Assembly (NCBI GenBank): GCA_019448385.1
Contig: JAGTXO010000016.1
Span: 682,001-746,000 of the forward strand
Origin: Diacronema lutheri
Lineage: Eukaryota; Haptophyta; Pavlovophyceae; Pavlovales; Pavlovaceae
DNA length: 64,000 bases
Direction of reading: 5' to 3'
In this document: in pieces, positions 45,401 to 54,107 of the stretch
How positions within the stretch are numbered: position 1 is the stretch's first letter
Layout: every line of letters begins with the position of its first letter
Translations under genes and position numbers: made by a program
Notes under the pieces: model-generated
What the model was told of the DNA's origin: nothing
Seen by the model: only the letters and a program-made list of their open reading frames with translations
The model's database searches: none

Positions 45401-46031
45401 CGTCGGCCCGTTCTGTGCAATTACCCCCCTCGCGCTTCTCGTCGTCCACTACCGCGGCCGCATCGCGCAGCGGCAGGCGACGGGCCTCTTCGGCGCGGCG
45501 CGCGGCGTGCTGCCGCTCGCCGACGCGGCAGCGGTCGACGACGCGCGCCCAAAGGCGCAGCTGCGCGAGCAGCTGCTCGCCCTTGGTCGCGAGCGGCGCG
45601 CGTGGGCGCCGCCGTGCGCGCCGCAGTTGGTCGCTCGCCAGCGCGCGCCGGGCGCGGCGCCGCCGCCGCTGCAGCCGGGCGGCGTCTCGTTTGGCCGCGG
45701 CGCGTCGTTGGGCGGCGGTGGTGGCGGCGGCGACCTCGAGGCCGGCGCGTCGGCGCCGCCACCGCCGCTGCCGCTCGCGCGCCGCACGTCGACGGGCTCG
45801 GTCGCGTCGCTGCAGACGGCGGCAGAGGATTTGATGCCGGCGTTCGAGGTCGGCGCCGACTCGGCGGGCGGCGAGGCGGCGCGCGCGCGCCGGGTGGCGA
45901 GTGGCGTGGGTGCCGGCGGCGCGCAGCTCGAGGGCGGCGCCGAGGCGCGGCTCGAGGCGCTGCTCGCGTGGCAGCGCCGGTACGACGCGCCCGACGCGAC
46001 GGCGTACGTGCCGCCCCACGCCGAGGGCTGA
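42426..46031 (+). CDS. OSCA/CSC1-type (TMEM63 family) mechanosensitive cation channel
   Basis: Putative hyperosmolality- or stretch-gated calcium-permeable channel. Single exon, 1,201 residues, ATG at 42426 (MPRPLRALCAAVALTSG). N-terminal hydrophobic segments about 1-30 and 80-105, two more near 160-185 and 235-260; then a long cytosolic loop with low-complexity (DGDGDG, poly-Ala) inserts; then the 7-TM core: LLGAAKAGAFATWSVLVGG, AGIAPVIINNGLLVLMAPL, NVPASASFFLSYVLLRAAYAA, VTYAPIAPVLAPVALLYFC, ATLALAGG and FCAITPLALLVVHY. The P.I-N and YAPIAPV segments are hallmarks of the RSN1_7TM domain. The loop and C-terminal tail are much longer than in plant OSCA1 (near 770 residues). Membrane: plasma or endomembrane. 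Confidence 0.78.
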   Translation: MPRPLRALCAAVALTSGTLVGAALLARPSRARASPPPAAFGDGDGSAAAAAARASAGGAAGGGSKSPEPRPAEPSIPPDVLQFLSLFAYQALTVGGYLVVFALLRRRARWLPLLAPHRPDGPIGRARGVCAWLARIARTRDDELCEAGGVDGVLHVRAARAHARLSAWLCVTSLPLIAAYATAPGGDLNGFSRLAMSNVLAAEAAAARAAGGATGHEPAGNAVGWRGDGWTADWRRWATVVAVWANALLALRAADALDARVARLSAEYARVAAPLHAYALVLHDLPPSVGAREVAALLRAVLGADAVVSSHLVRRFSAGPDAPRPSGARKLEAGARTLAACVGLDRLPLLRLLLTGRGGLREAVSRYEAALAALAARERSAAPPAGACAAAVSRWLGEVGGGGDGLARARARAADARADVCALVAAALKAEADETCAHAPCSARRRAARAVGAEHGGGEAAWRGASAAGGDGDGDGDGGVDGDDEDGNDGGGGDVDGTDADARAAAAAAAAASAAAAVDAADADADADAADAARLFDVASCAAAGSAARSVGAPSRARAPALLGAERALAAPPAGARGVGAGAGAGDGDDGGRGGGVDALRDATEPSRSVIVVLNSLARACVVATAPLVVNGGRVGGDDADGDRVGAPRANEYVVLARRRAVADGMLAVSTRSRAGCALLLRGARAWRAAPLGEPRDVLWRALEELPQAHVRARRAALLGAAKAGAFATWSVLVGGLAAGVQLLLAQLAHAPVAWLRVGATALAGIAPVIINNGLLVLMAPLLADLAERYGGLWRRSALAEAVQRDYLWFLRTVGFAAPLLASSVASSLLELSRSPSSLLGLLASNVPASASFFLSYVLLRAAYAASEALGVVRVLLCALRVGVAGCDVERARAAEPPPSRREVAAAWGGFAHLVMVTYAPIAPVLAPVALLYFCAAGAGATLATAAVERSEFESGGRLARLQAAQAADNVAIAAFVQAATLALAGGQSATGVGPFCAITPLALLVVHYRGRIAQRQATGLFGAARGVLPLADAAAVDDARPKAQLREQLLALGRERRAWAPPCAPQLVARQRAPGAAPPPLQPGGVSFGRGASLGGGGGGGDLEAGASAPPPPLPLARRTSTGSVASLQTAAEDLMPAFEVGADSAGGEAARARRVASGVGAGGAQLEGGAEARLEALLAWQRRYDAPDATAYVPPHAEG

Positions 46032-46717
46032 TCTGCCGAAGCGCGCGAGCACGCCCGAGCTGAGCGCGTGGGGCGCGGCAGAGAAGTTCCTGCATGGCGC
46101 GCATGAGAAGCGCGGCACATAGGCAGGGACAAACGAGAGCACAAGCTGACAGTGAATTGACGCCGGGAGGGAGCGCGGCAGCCGCGAGGAGGCTAGGTCA
46201 AGTCCGCCGCGCGGACGAAGCTGTCGCTCGGCGGCGCCAAGCTGCCGAAAGCGCGCGCGCACGCATTAAGCCTCGAGGCTCGTGCAGCGGCTTCAGCCCG
46301 CTCAGCTTGCAATCATCGAGCGCGCGCAATGTGGCGGAGTTCACGACTGGCGTGGATTCGGCGCGCACGTCGTCAGCGGCGGCGCGCGGCACGTGGCGCG
46401 CACGACATGCCTAGGACAGCAGTCGCGCTCTCCAGCTCGGTAGCGTACCAATCGGGCTGCGTTCAGGGGAAGCTCTGCCTGCGAGCGAGCACGCGGGTAC
46501 ATTGCTGCACAAGGATGGGCTGAAGCGCGCCCGCGTTGGGCGCAGCTCGCCACGCCGTCTCGTCGCGTGCATGCGCACAGTGGACGCCGTGATGGATTCT
46601 GGTGCCGCACGCGATTGCGCGAATGGGTTGGTGAGAGTTTTGAATATCAGAACACGTGGCCCGAACACGAGCCACGAGGGCAAACTCGTTACGACTCCGA
46701 ACGTTCCGATTGATGGA
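46032..46717 (+). other. 686-base region before the GNAT gene
   Basis: No confident gene. Composition here is closer to balanced than elsewhere (for example 46600-46720). The GNAT frame stays open upstream with ATGs at 46571 and 46592, so part of it may be a leader, an N-terminal extension or an upstream exon. No repeat or RNA gene seen. Confidence 0.5.
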
Positions 46718-47368
46718 ATGCGAGCCGCGCCGCTGTTGCTGCTCGTCGCCGCGTGCTCGCTGCCGGCCGACGGCAATGTCCAGCGCCGGCTCGCCAAGGG
46801 TCGGGACGCGAACAGGCTGCTCTTGACTGCCGGCCGGCTCGTCTCGCGGCTGCACCCGGCCATCGCTGCGCTCGAGGAGTCGGACGGCTTTGCGGCCGAT
46901 CGGCCGCCGCGGTTTGTCGCGCACGCGCAGGTGACAGACGAGGGCTCGGGGCTATGCGTGCTGCAGTGGGCGCCCGCGCATGAAAGTGAGCGGGCCGACG
47001 GTGAGCACCTCACCGTCGGCACGCTCACTTTCACGCTCAACTCGACCAACCCGGTCGTCGTCTCGCTCGAGGAGCAGTTAGGCGCGTGCGGGTGCGAGCT
47101 GAACAATGTCAACGTGATGGACTCGTTTCGCGGGCACGGCGGCGGTGCGATGCTTACCGAGCGAATGCTCGTGGACCTGCGCGCGCGGCGCGTCGACTTT
47201 GTTTATTTGCACCGGCTCGACCGGCTGGGCAACGGCGGGCTACGTCGGTGGTACGAGCGGATCGGCTTTTGCGACGTGCGCGACGTGCTGCCCGAGCGCG
47301 TGCTCGCGCACGCGATCACGGAGAGTGGAAGCTTCATGATCGGGCTCGTGAACGAGCTGTTCGCCTAG
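46718..47368 (+). CDS. GNAT-family N-acetyltransferase with N-terminal signal peptide
   Basis: Acetyl-CoA-dependent acyltransferase, possibly secretory or organellar. 216 residues from the ATG at 46718, chosen because MRAAPLLLLVAACSLPADG is a good signal peptide; starts at 46571 or 46592 would add 42-49 residues and bury it. The GNAT core is C-terminal: LTFTLNSTNPVVVSLEEQ, NNVNVMDSFRGHGGGAML (motif A, R-x-x-G-x-G type acetyl-CoA loop), LHRLDRLGNGGLRRWYERIGF (motif B with the typical YERIGF). Substrate unknown. It is convergent with the next gene, 13 bases apart. Confidence 0.75.
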   Translation: MRAAPLLLLVAACSLPADGNVQRRLAKGRDANRLLLTAGRLVSRLHPAIAALEESDGFAADRPPRFVAHAQVTDEGSGLCVLQWAPAHESERADGEHLTVGTLTFTLNSTNPVVVSLEEQLGACGCELNNVNVMDSFRGHGGGAMLTERMLVDLRARRVDFVYLHRLDRLGNGGLRRWYERIGFCDVRDVLPERVLAHAITESGSFMIGLVNELFA

Positions 47369-47381
47369 CAGTTCTTCGGTT

Positions 47382-47966
47382 TCATGCACGGCGCGGTCCG
47401 GGCTGGCCCTGTGGGCGCGCGGCGAGGTGTGGGAGCTCGAGGAGCCTATGGTGTTCGGCGAGGGCGACGACTGCGACGGCGACGCCGACGCCGACGGCGA
47501 CGGCGATGACTGCGAGGGCGGTGACGGCGGTGGCGACGACGGTGGCGGGCGTGACGGCGGCGGCGGGCGCGGCGGCGGCGCTCGCGCCCGCACCCCCGCC
47601 CGCAGAGCTGCCGGCGCCAGTGCCGTTGGCGGCAGCGCGCGCAGGCCGAAGCGCGGCCGGCGTTGACGCAGGGGTGGCCGGCCCGCTCCAACCGCCGTTT
47701 GGATTGCGGACGCTCGCTACGGCTCGTCGGCGCGCGTCATCTGCGCCGGCGGCCACGGCGCCGACCGCCTGGCCTCGTCTCAGGCAGCCCGCCCGCTCCT
47801 CGCCGTCTCCCACGCTGCCGCAGCTTCGCTGCGCGTCATGGTCCCGCGCTCGCAAATCGAGGAGCTCTCTCACGAGGACGTCCTTTCGAATGGCACGACA
47901 GGGCTTGACCCTATATGCTGACCCGTCGGAAAGCGTCGTTAGTATATAAACAGTCGTGGGTTGCAT
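47382..47966 (-). CDS. Possible tail-anchored small protein
   Basis: 194 residues from an ATG at 47966 (MQPTTVYILTTLSDGSAY). The N-terminal 50 residues are not biased to Ala/Arg as antisense shadows are here (VKPCRAIRKDVLVRELLDLR). A Gly/Ala linker is followed by one long hydrophobic segment near the C-terminus (ATAVTALAVIAVAVGVGVAV), then HHRLLELPHL. This layout suits a tail anchor, but the hydrophobic stretch coincides with a slipping gtcgcc hexamer (47460-47530), so it could be fortuitous. No family recognised. Confidence 0.4.
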   Translation of the reverse strand: MQPTTVYILTTLSDGSAYRVKPCRAIRKDVLVRELLDLRARDHDAQRSCGSVGDGEERAGCLRRGQAVGAVAAGADDARRRAVASVRNPNGGWSGPATPASTPAALRPARAAANGTGAGSSAGGGAGASAAAAPAAAVTPATVVATAVTALAVIAVAVGVGVAVAVVALAEHHRLLELPHLAARPQGQPGPRRA

Positions 47967-48018
47967 GCATATGCACCGCGTGCACGGTGAACGTGGGTCG
48001 TCAAAAAGGGAGGGAGAG

Positions 48019-48020
<2 letters not shown>

Positions 48021-48057
<37 letters not shown>
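48021..48057 (+). repeat. Poly-C tract (37 C), intergenic
   Basis: Lies in the 245-base gap between the LtrA stop and the 194-residue ORF. On the LtrA strand it is 37 G. Nothing else seen in this gap. Confidence 0.9.
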
Positions 48058-48059
<2 letters not shown>

Positions 48060-48211
48060 GCCATGGTACATGGTGTGAGCATGAAACGGTGCCGCCGCAC
48101 TCTGGGCGGCGCGCCGCGCGCGCGCGCCACAAGAAGGGCGCAAGGCCGCCGCCGCGCCTCCCGCCGTCGCTGCAACGACGGGAGGGATCGGCAAGCGCGC
48201 GTCGGAAGGAA

Positions 48212-51120
48212 TCACATGTCGGTCTGCGCGCCGACGGCGTCGGCCTCGTCCTCGTCCATCTCCTCGTCGTCCGAGCCCGACTCCTCGTCGAGCCGCGCCT
48301 CGCGCGCGCGTGCGAGGTTCTGGGCGCGCGCGCTCGACGTCGGCCAGCGGCCGGGCTGCTGCGGCCCAAAGCCGAGACGAGCAGGCGCGGCCGCAGCGGC
48401 GCCGTCCGCCGCGCGCGGCGCGGTGGCGGCGGCGGGCTGCGCGCACGCGCCGCCAGCGCCCGTCGCGCCCTGATCCGCGGCCGGTGCGGCCGCGGCGCGC
48501 CCCTCCTCGACCGCGCGGCCGAGCGCCGAGAGGGCGGTCGCCGCGCGCACGGCGTGGGCGAGCCGGCGCGCGCGCCGGTCGGCCGCCTCGTGCTCGTCGA
48601 TGTAGGACCACAGCTCGGCCTCGGCGTGCGGACTCTTCTCCAACTTGACGCAGATCGCGCCGCCACCTGCGAGGAGGAGGCCAAAGAGGAGGTAGTGGTA
48701 CCCCTCCGCCGACGGTGGGAAGACGTACATGAGGAGCGATGCGAGCGCGAGGAGGAGCTTGATCGCGCCGAGCGCCTGCCTGCGCGGCGCGCCGGGCGAC
48801 TTGCGGTACAGCTCCCAGCCCGGGTGCAAAACCTTCTGGAAGGCGATCACAACGATGGAGAAGGCGGACGAGGTGCAGAAGAGCTGTGCGTATTTCGATG
48901 GCGGCGGCTTGGCCGTGTACGGCTGCAGCACGGCCACGGAGACGCCGAGCGCGATCAGGCCGACGGCGAGCAGATAGTGCGAAACGTTCCACAGCACGCC
49001 GCGCTGCGCCGACCGGCGGATCGCGTGGTGGTGGCGCGCGCCGTGGCCCGTCGGGTTGGCAGTGTAGTAGAGGTACATGACCGACGAGAGGATTAAAAAA
49101 GCGCTCGCAAAGCCGACGGCGCCCTTGACCACCTCGATCCAGCACTCGCGCCCGCACTGCAGCTCGGCCACCGCGTCGGTGTCGGCTCCGTCATCGCCCT
49201 TCGCCGACGCGCCGCCCGCGTACGCATCGGTCTTGTCGAGGCGCACCGTCGTGTAGTACTCGAGTGTGATCGGCGAGGTGGCGAGGATGATCTGCAGCAC
49301 GCCCTCGCCGAGCATCAGCATGATCAGCTCGCCGCGACGCATGAGGAAGTATTCGACCTGCGAACGGGCGGGCGGGCGGGCGGGCGGGCGGGAATGGGGC
49401 ACACGGGGCGTGGGCTCAGGCGCGGGGACGAGCGAAAGCATAGCGCCGAGTGGGGCGGACGGGGTAGGACGAGCGGAGGCATGGCGCCAAGTGGGGCGGA
49501 CGGGGTAGGACGAGCGGAGGCATGGCGACAAGTGGGGCGGACGGGGTAGGACGAGCGGAGGCATGGCGACAAGTGGGGTGGACGGGGTAGGACGAGCGGA
49601 GGCATGGCGACAAGTGGGGCGGACGGAGTCGGACGAGCGAAAGCATGGCGACAAGTGGGGTGGACGGGGTAGGACGAGCGGAGGCATGGCGCCGAGTGGG
49701 GCGGACGGGGTAGGACGAGCGGAGGCATGGCGACAAGTGGGGCGGACGGGGTAGGACGAGCGGAGGCATGGCGACAAGTGGGGCGGACGGGGTAGGACGA
49801 GCGGAGGCATGGCGCCGAGTGGGGCGGACGGGGTAGGACGAGCGGAGGCATGACGCCGAGTGGGGCGGACGGGGTAGGACGAGCGGAGGCATGGCGCCGA
49901 GTGGGGCGGACGGGGTCGAAGGCGCGACGCCAACGCGCCGCGCAGAGGTGCGCATCGCCGTGCGCACGCGCGCGCACGCGCGCGCGCACGTGGATTGGCA
50001 CGGCGGAGATACGGTTGCTCCAACCGACAAATACGGGGACGAATAGGAAGAGCATATTCATCAGCCAAGCGCACAGCAGCAGCGCAAACATGCCGTTGGC
50101 CGTGCGCAGCGCGAAGCCGCCGCAAAGCACGACGATCTCGAGCACCATCCGCCAGCAGAACTCGATCCGCGTCCGCCGCTGCGGCGTGTCGATCTCCACC
50201 TTGACGACGATCTCGACGCGCCGCGCGAGGTGCACGAGCCGCGCGCCGATCGTCGTCGCGAGGAAGGCGTACATGTTGACGCGCTCGAAGCGGCCGAGGT
50301 TGGCGACGATGTTGTGCTGCGAGGCGGCGGTGAGCACGCCCTCGATCGCGTCGAGCACGCGGTGCGCCGGCGAGCGCGCGTCGTAGCGCGCGCGGTACGC
50401 GGTGAGGTGCGACCACGACGTGAGCGTCGTCAGGCCCATGGCGACAAGGCCGAGCGGGCCCTCGAGCCGCGTGAGGTTCGCCTTGAGGAAGAGGCCCTTG
50501 CGGAAGGCCGCGCCCACCATGATGAGGTCGTAGTAGAGGTCCTGCCACTCGGCGTGCTTGGCGTGCTGCACCTCGCCCCACTGAAGGAGGCGCTTTGCCG
50601 GAAAGTACCAGCCGAGGCTCGCAAGCCGGTTGAGCTCGTCGCGCGACTTTTGCTCGCGCAGCCTCGCCTCTTCGTGCATGCGGTGCTCGGCCTCGCGCGC
50701 GGCCGCCTGGCTGTCTTGGTTGTCCGGCGACGGCGGCATCTGATCCACCCGGTTCGAGAGCGCGCGCGAGAGCGAGAAGGAGCTCGTCACCGAGCCGGTG
50801 CGCGAGCGCGCCATCGCCCCCTTGAGAGCCGAAGGTCGGCGCTGGAACGCCTCGCCGACGGCCGCCTCGAGAGCACCCACCACCGCGGGCGACGGCCGCG
50901 CGTTGACGGCCGGCTCGGGCGGCGAGCGCGGCTCGGGCGGGAGCGCAGACGCGGGCGCGGGCGGCGGTGGCTGCGCGGGCGGCGCGGCCGGCGGCGCGCG
51001 CGGCCGCTCAGGCGGCGCGCTCGACGCCGGCGGCGCGATGTGCCCGTGAAGCGGCACAAGCGGCGGCAGGCGCGCGGGCGGCTGCGTCGGCCGCTCGGGC
51101 AGGCTCCCGGCCGGCTGCAT
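48212..51120 (-). CDS. LtrA (low-temperature-requirement A) family membrane protein
   Basis: Multi-pass membrane protein of unknown biochemical role. Two exons, 51120-49990 and 49357-48212, 758 residues; intron phase 0, donor GTGCGC, acceptor TTCGCAG. Start ATG 51120 (MQPAGSLPERP); the 51141 codon is GTG. A Pro-rich cytosolic N-terminus of about 180 residues leads into EWQDLYYDLIMVGAAF (LtrA E..xDL hallmark), several TM helices (VLEIVVLCGGFALRT, MFALLLCAWLMNMLFLFVPVF), and after the intron VEYFLMRRGELIMLMLGEGVL (the family's RxGE...LGE motif). Five further TM helices follow, then an acidic tail (DEESGSDDEEMDEDEAD). The exon join HV-EYFLMRRGE is natural for the family. Confidence 0.85.
49440..49915 (-). 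repeat. 41-bp minisatellite in the LtrA intron
   Basis: About 11.5 head-to-tail copies, period 41 (for example ggggtaggacgagcggaggc at 49461, 49502, 49543), with two alternating variants (gccgag or gacaag before tggggcgg). Followed toward the acceptor by (gggc)n at 49367-49392. Sense strand is C/T-rich. The unit contains an ATG in sense and no stop in two frames, creating artefact ORFs. Confidence 0.93.
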
Positions 51121-52295
51121 CGGGCCGTCGATGGGCACCACGACGCGTCGGGTCGTGGATTAGATGCGGGCATCCGGATCGACAATCAACTGAATCAAGG
51201 GGCAGAAAATGGCGGTTCCCGCCATTGGGCCATTTGGCATTTGCTTTGGATGAGCGGGGCGTGGTGTGGGTAACCCTCGTGTCTGTGCTGGGGCGCGCTG
51301 CTCGACGTGGGCGGCGAGGCTCGCGCGCGAGGCTTGCGACGCGTCGCTTGTACCCGGAGCGATCGAGGATGGCCGGGCGCGCGCGGCCACGTGTTCAGTG
51401 CTTCGGCCTGCTGCTGCTGGGCCACGCATCGGCCGGCGCGCTCTCGCTCGAGGGCAAGAACCTCGACATGGCGCGCGAGCGCGAGTGGAAGAGCCGGCGC
51501 GCGCATGCGAGAGCGCCGATACGTCGATGCTGCGGCTCGTCGGCGACTTAGAGCGGGAGCGTCGCACTCGGCGCGCGCTTCGGGTGCTGCGCAATGATGT
51601 CCGCCTCGGCGCGCGCGAGCGCAGGTCGAGCGCGAGCTCGGCTGGCTTGACAAGCCCTGCACGCGCCTACCGCGCGAGCTACGGCTGCACGCTCGTGAGC
51701 GCGCCCGTGCGCATTCGCAGCAGCCCAAGCCGCCGGTGGTCGTCGGCAACGCCGGCGCTCGGCGAGCGTGCGCACGGCGCCACCGTGCGGCATGTCGGCG
51801 CGCAGCAGTTGCGCGAGCAGGGACGAGCCACTCTTGATCGCGCCAGCCTTGAGCGCGCAAAACTGCGATGTGATCGTCTCGAGCGGCAGATGCGCCAGCG
51901 GCGCCGGCGCCGGCTGATGCCCCGCCCGCGCAGCGCGCGTGCCGCCGCCGCAATTGAGCGCCGTTTCGCACCTGCGGCGCAAGTCGGCAATTAACAGCGC
52001 CAAGCGCGCACGCTGTGGCGGCGGGCGGCTTCGAGCCTGACATCCGCCGTGTGACCGAGCAACGTGAGGCGAACGCCCTGGGCGTGAAACCAAGGTTCGC
52101 ATGCCAGTGAGAATCTAGCCGATGTTTTTGAGCTGCAGAATCACAGGCACGGACAGCAAGCGACGAACGTGTGCGCGCCCATGCTTGCATTGACGGATGG
52201 GCCCCGAGCAGCCGCCCGCGCTCGCACCGGCCCTCCAAGCACACGGACAAAGCTTCGCGCCCGACGCTAGTGCCGCCGCGCAAACATGCGCGTGG
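51121..52295. other. 1.2-kb region with only weak coding candidates
   Basis: Two weak signals compete. Plus strand from the ATG at 51370: MAGRARPRVQCFGLLLLGH and a following LSLEGKNLDMAREREWK read like a signal peptide plus helix, with a possible later exon at 51632 (ERELGWLDKPCTRLPRELR after gagcgcag). Minus strand from the ATG at 52102 to 51548: 184 residues including LPLETITSQFCALKAGAIKS. Neither has a recognised domain, and they overlap antisense, so at most one is real. No repeats or RNA genes seen. Confidence 0.25.
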
Positions 52296-53359
52296 CTATT
52301 CGTCGTACTCGTCGGAGAACTCGGCGTAGCTGAGCGTGCCGCTCTTGTCGTGGTCGGCGCTCGCCATCTCCTGCTGCAGTTCGGTCATGTCGATCACGTG
52401 GCTACCGGCGAGAAAGACGCCGTGCAACTCGTCGAGGTCGATCTGACCGTCGTGGTTGAGGTCGAAGAGCGCGGGGTCCGGCCCGGCATCGTGGCCCTCG
52501 TCCGTGCCACCCTCTTCGGCGAGCTGCGCGGCGACGAATTCCGCTGTGCTCACAAACCCGTCGCCGTCCGCATCAACATTTGCGAAGACGAGCGCGACGA
52601 TTGTGTCGGGCATCGGGCTGCCGTTCGCCGCGTTGAGCAGCGCCGCGTACTCCTGCGCGCGGGCGGCCGCCGCGCGCGTGCGCAAGCTCGCGTGAGCGCG
52701 CAAACGCGGATGCATGTGGGAACGCGGGCGCGGATGCGGCGAGCGCACATGGTGTGGGCAGCCGCGCGTCGCACCTGCAGGTCGAGGACGCCGTCGTGAT
52801 TGGCGTCAAAGTTGCCGACAAACATATGCGCGACCTTCATGCTCGGCTCGGGCGAGTGCGTGAAACGAAGCCACTCCGCCCAGGAAAGCGTCGAATCATC
52901 GCCGTCAAGATGGACAAACTTGGTTGCCTCGGCGCACTGCTCGAGCGTGAGGACGCCCGCGTACTTGGCGTGCAGCTCCTGGTGCGTCGTCGCAGTGCGT
53001 CGCTCGGACGGCCCGTCGGCGCGCCAGCCGCGCGCGCCAACGTGGCGCGCGCGCCAGCGTGCGCGCGCGCGGGCACATACCTGCGCTGTGACAAGCTTGT
53101 TGCCGTCCATGTCCGACTCGCCAAAATCGGCATGGTCTTCAACGTCGGCGGCCTTCTCGATCGCGCCGAGCCGCTGCTCAAGGCCAAGCGGGTCGGCCTT
53201 GCGCGCGCGGACGGCGGAGGCGACCGCGCGCACGGAGGCGGCACGCGCGCGCTGTGATGGCGGACGGGTAGGCTCGCGCACTAGCGCGAGGAGCATGAGG
53301 GCAGCCACACATGCGCACGCGGCGAGCCCAATGAGCGCGCGCGAGGTGAATGCCCTCAT
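52296..53359 (-). CDS. Six-EF-hand calcium-binding protein with signal anchor
   Basis: Calcium sensor or buffer, likely in the secretory pathway (CREC/calumenin-like layout). Exons 53359-53081, 52978-52775, 52652-52296; 279 residues; both introns phase 0 (GTATGT, GTGCGA). Start chosen at 53359 because MRAFTSRALIGLAACACVAALMLLAL is a signal sequence or anchor; in-frame ATGs at 53404 and 53470 exist. EF loops in order: DMDGNKLVTAQE, a degenerate DGDDSTLSWAEW, DANHDGVLDLQE, DADGDGFVSTAE, DLNHDGQIDLDE, DHDKSGTLSYAE. The C-terminus SDEYDE lacks a KDEL-type signal. Introns 1 and 2 fall between loop positions 11 and 12 of EF loops 1 and 3. Confidence 0.87.
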
Positions 53360-53780
53360 CTTCCCCCACGAACGGTGGAAGTGCCGGGAAAGCGTTGCAG
53401 CCATATTGTGCACCGAACTAGGCCAAACCCAAAGAAGCAATGATCTTAAGAATGAAAGCAGATCCATCACAGAGGTGACTTAGGCGCAAGAAGTAAACGG
53501 CCCTTACCTCAGGCACAATGTTGTAGACTCCCGCGCATCCAGGGCACCAGCGCGCGAGCGGCGTGACGGTGCAGGCCCAACGGCCCGCCCGCACCTAGCC
53601 ACCGCGTATCGCCGCCCGCGCGCCCCTGCCCCCGCGGTCGGCGTCTGCATCAGCAGCCGCGCACGCGCTCCCAGAGGCCCAGAGGCCGACGGCAAGCATC
53701 GCCGTCACAGAGCCACTGTCAGCAGTCAGCCACGCCACCAAGCCGCCCGCCGCCGCCGCAGAGCCGCCGCCCGCCCCCAG
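53360..53780. other. 421-base region 5' of the EF-hand gene
   Basis: Promoter or leader of the EF-hand gene, with an A-rich patch around 53430-53465 (aagaatgaaagcagatccat). The right part (from about 53690) is a Pro-coding, C-rich plus-strand frame that may belong to the exon-like frame at 53781. Confidence 0.4.
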
Positions 53781-54046
53781 CAAACCGCCCCCCAAAGAAA
53801 TCACGTCGTCCCCTCTCCCCGCCCCCCCAAACTTCGCCCTCCAAACTTGAGACTGACCTGTACGGCGTCAAGGACGGCAAGCAGTGGGCGCTCCTCGCAC
53901 GGCGGCTGGAGCAAGCGGCGGGCACCGGCGGCAGCTCCGACGTCGTCGACCTGTCAGACATTGAAGCGACGAGATGGAATGAAGATGTTTACTTCCGGGC
54001 GAACGCCCGGGCAAACTCCGGGGCGAGCTTTGGCGAAACTTCGCCG

Positions 54047-54047
<1 letters not shown>
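53781..54047 (+). CDS. Orphan exon-like frame, no start codon
   Basis: A plus-strand frame without ATG, GTG or TTG reads like real protein: KKSRRPLSPPPQTSPSKLET, DLYGVKDGKQWALLARRLEQ, DVVDLSDIEATRWNEDVYFR. Its composition (Trp, Tyr, Asp, Ile) differs from local antisense noise. A possible acceptor, ccgcccccag, ends at 53780. It runs to the poly-C at 54048, beyond which ctaccctag (54093-54101) could be another acceptor. No family recognised. It may be an internal exon of a small gene or a gene fragment; an 80-codon minus ORF overlaps it but looks like noise. Confidence 0.3.

Positions 54048-54079
<32 letters not shown>
54048..54079 (+). repeat. Poly-C tract (32 C)
   Basis: Follows the orphan exon-like frame and precedes the 3' end of the next minus-strand gene. 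It is followed by cacccccgcccctaccctag, so in plus orientation it sits in a polypyrimidine-tract position. Confidence 0.9.
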
Positions 54080-54107
54080 ACCCCCGCCCCTACCCTAGGG
54101 CGAACAG

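Noticed and set aside
49440-49915. CRISPR or coding array (41-bp units)
   Set aside because: No spacers, and the period is not a multiple of three, so it cannot be a stable coding repeat; it lies within the LtrA intron.
49416-50030. 204-codon minus ORF repeating RPPHLSPCLRSSYPV
   Set aside because: Translation of the intronic 41-mer in one frame; it does not join the LtrA exons.
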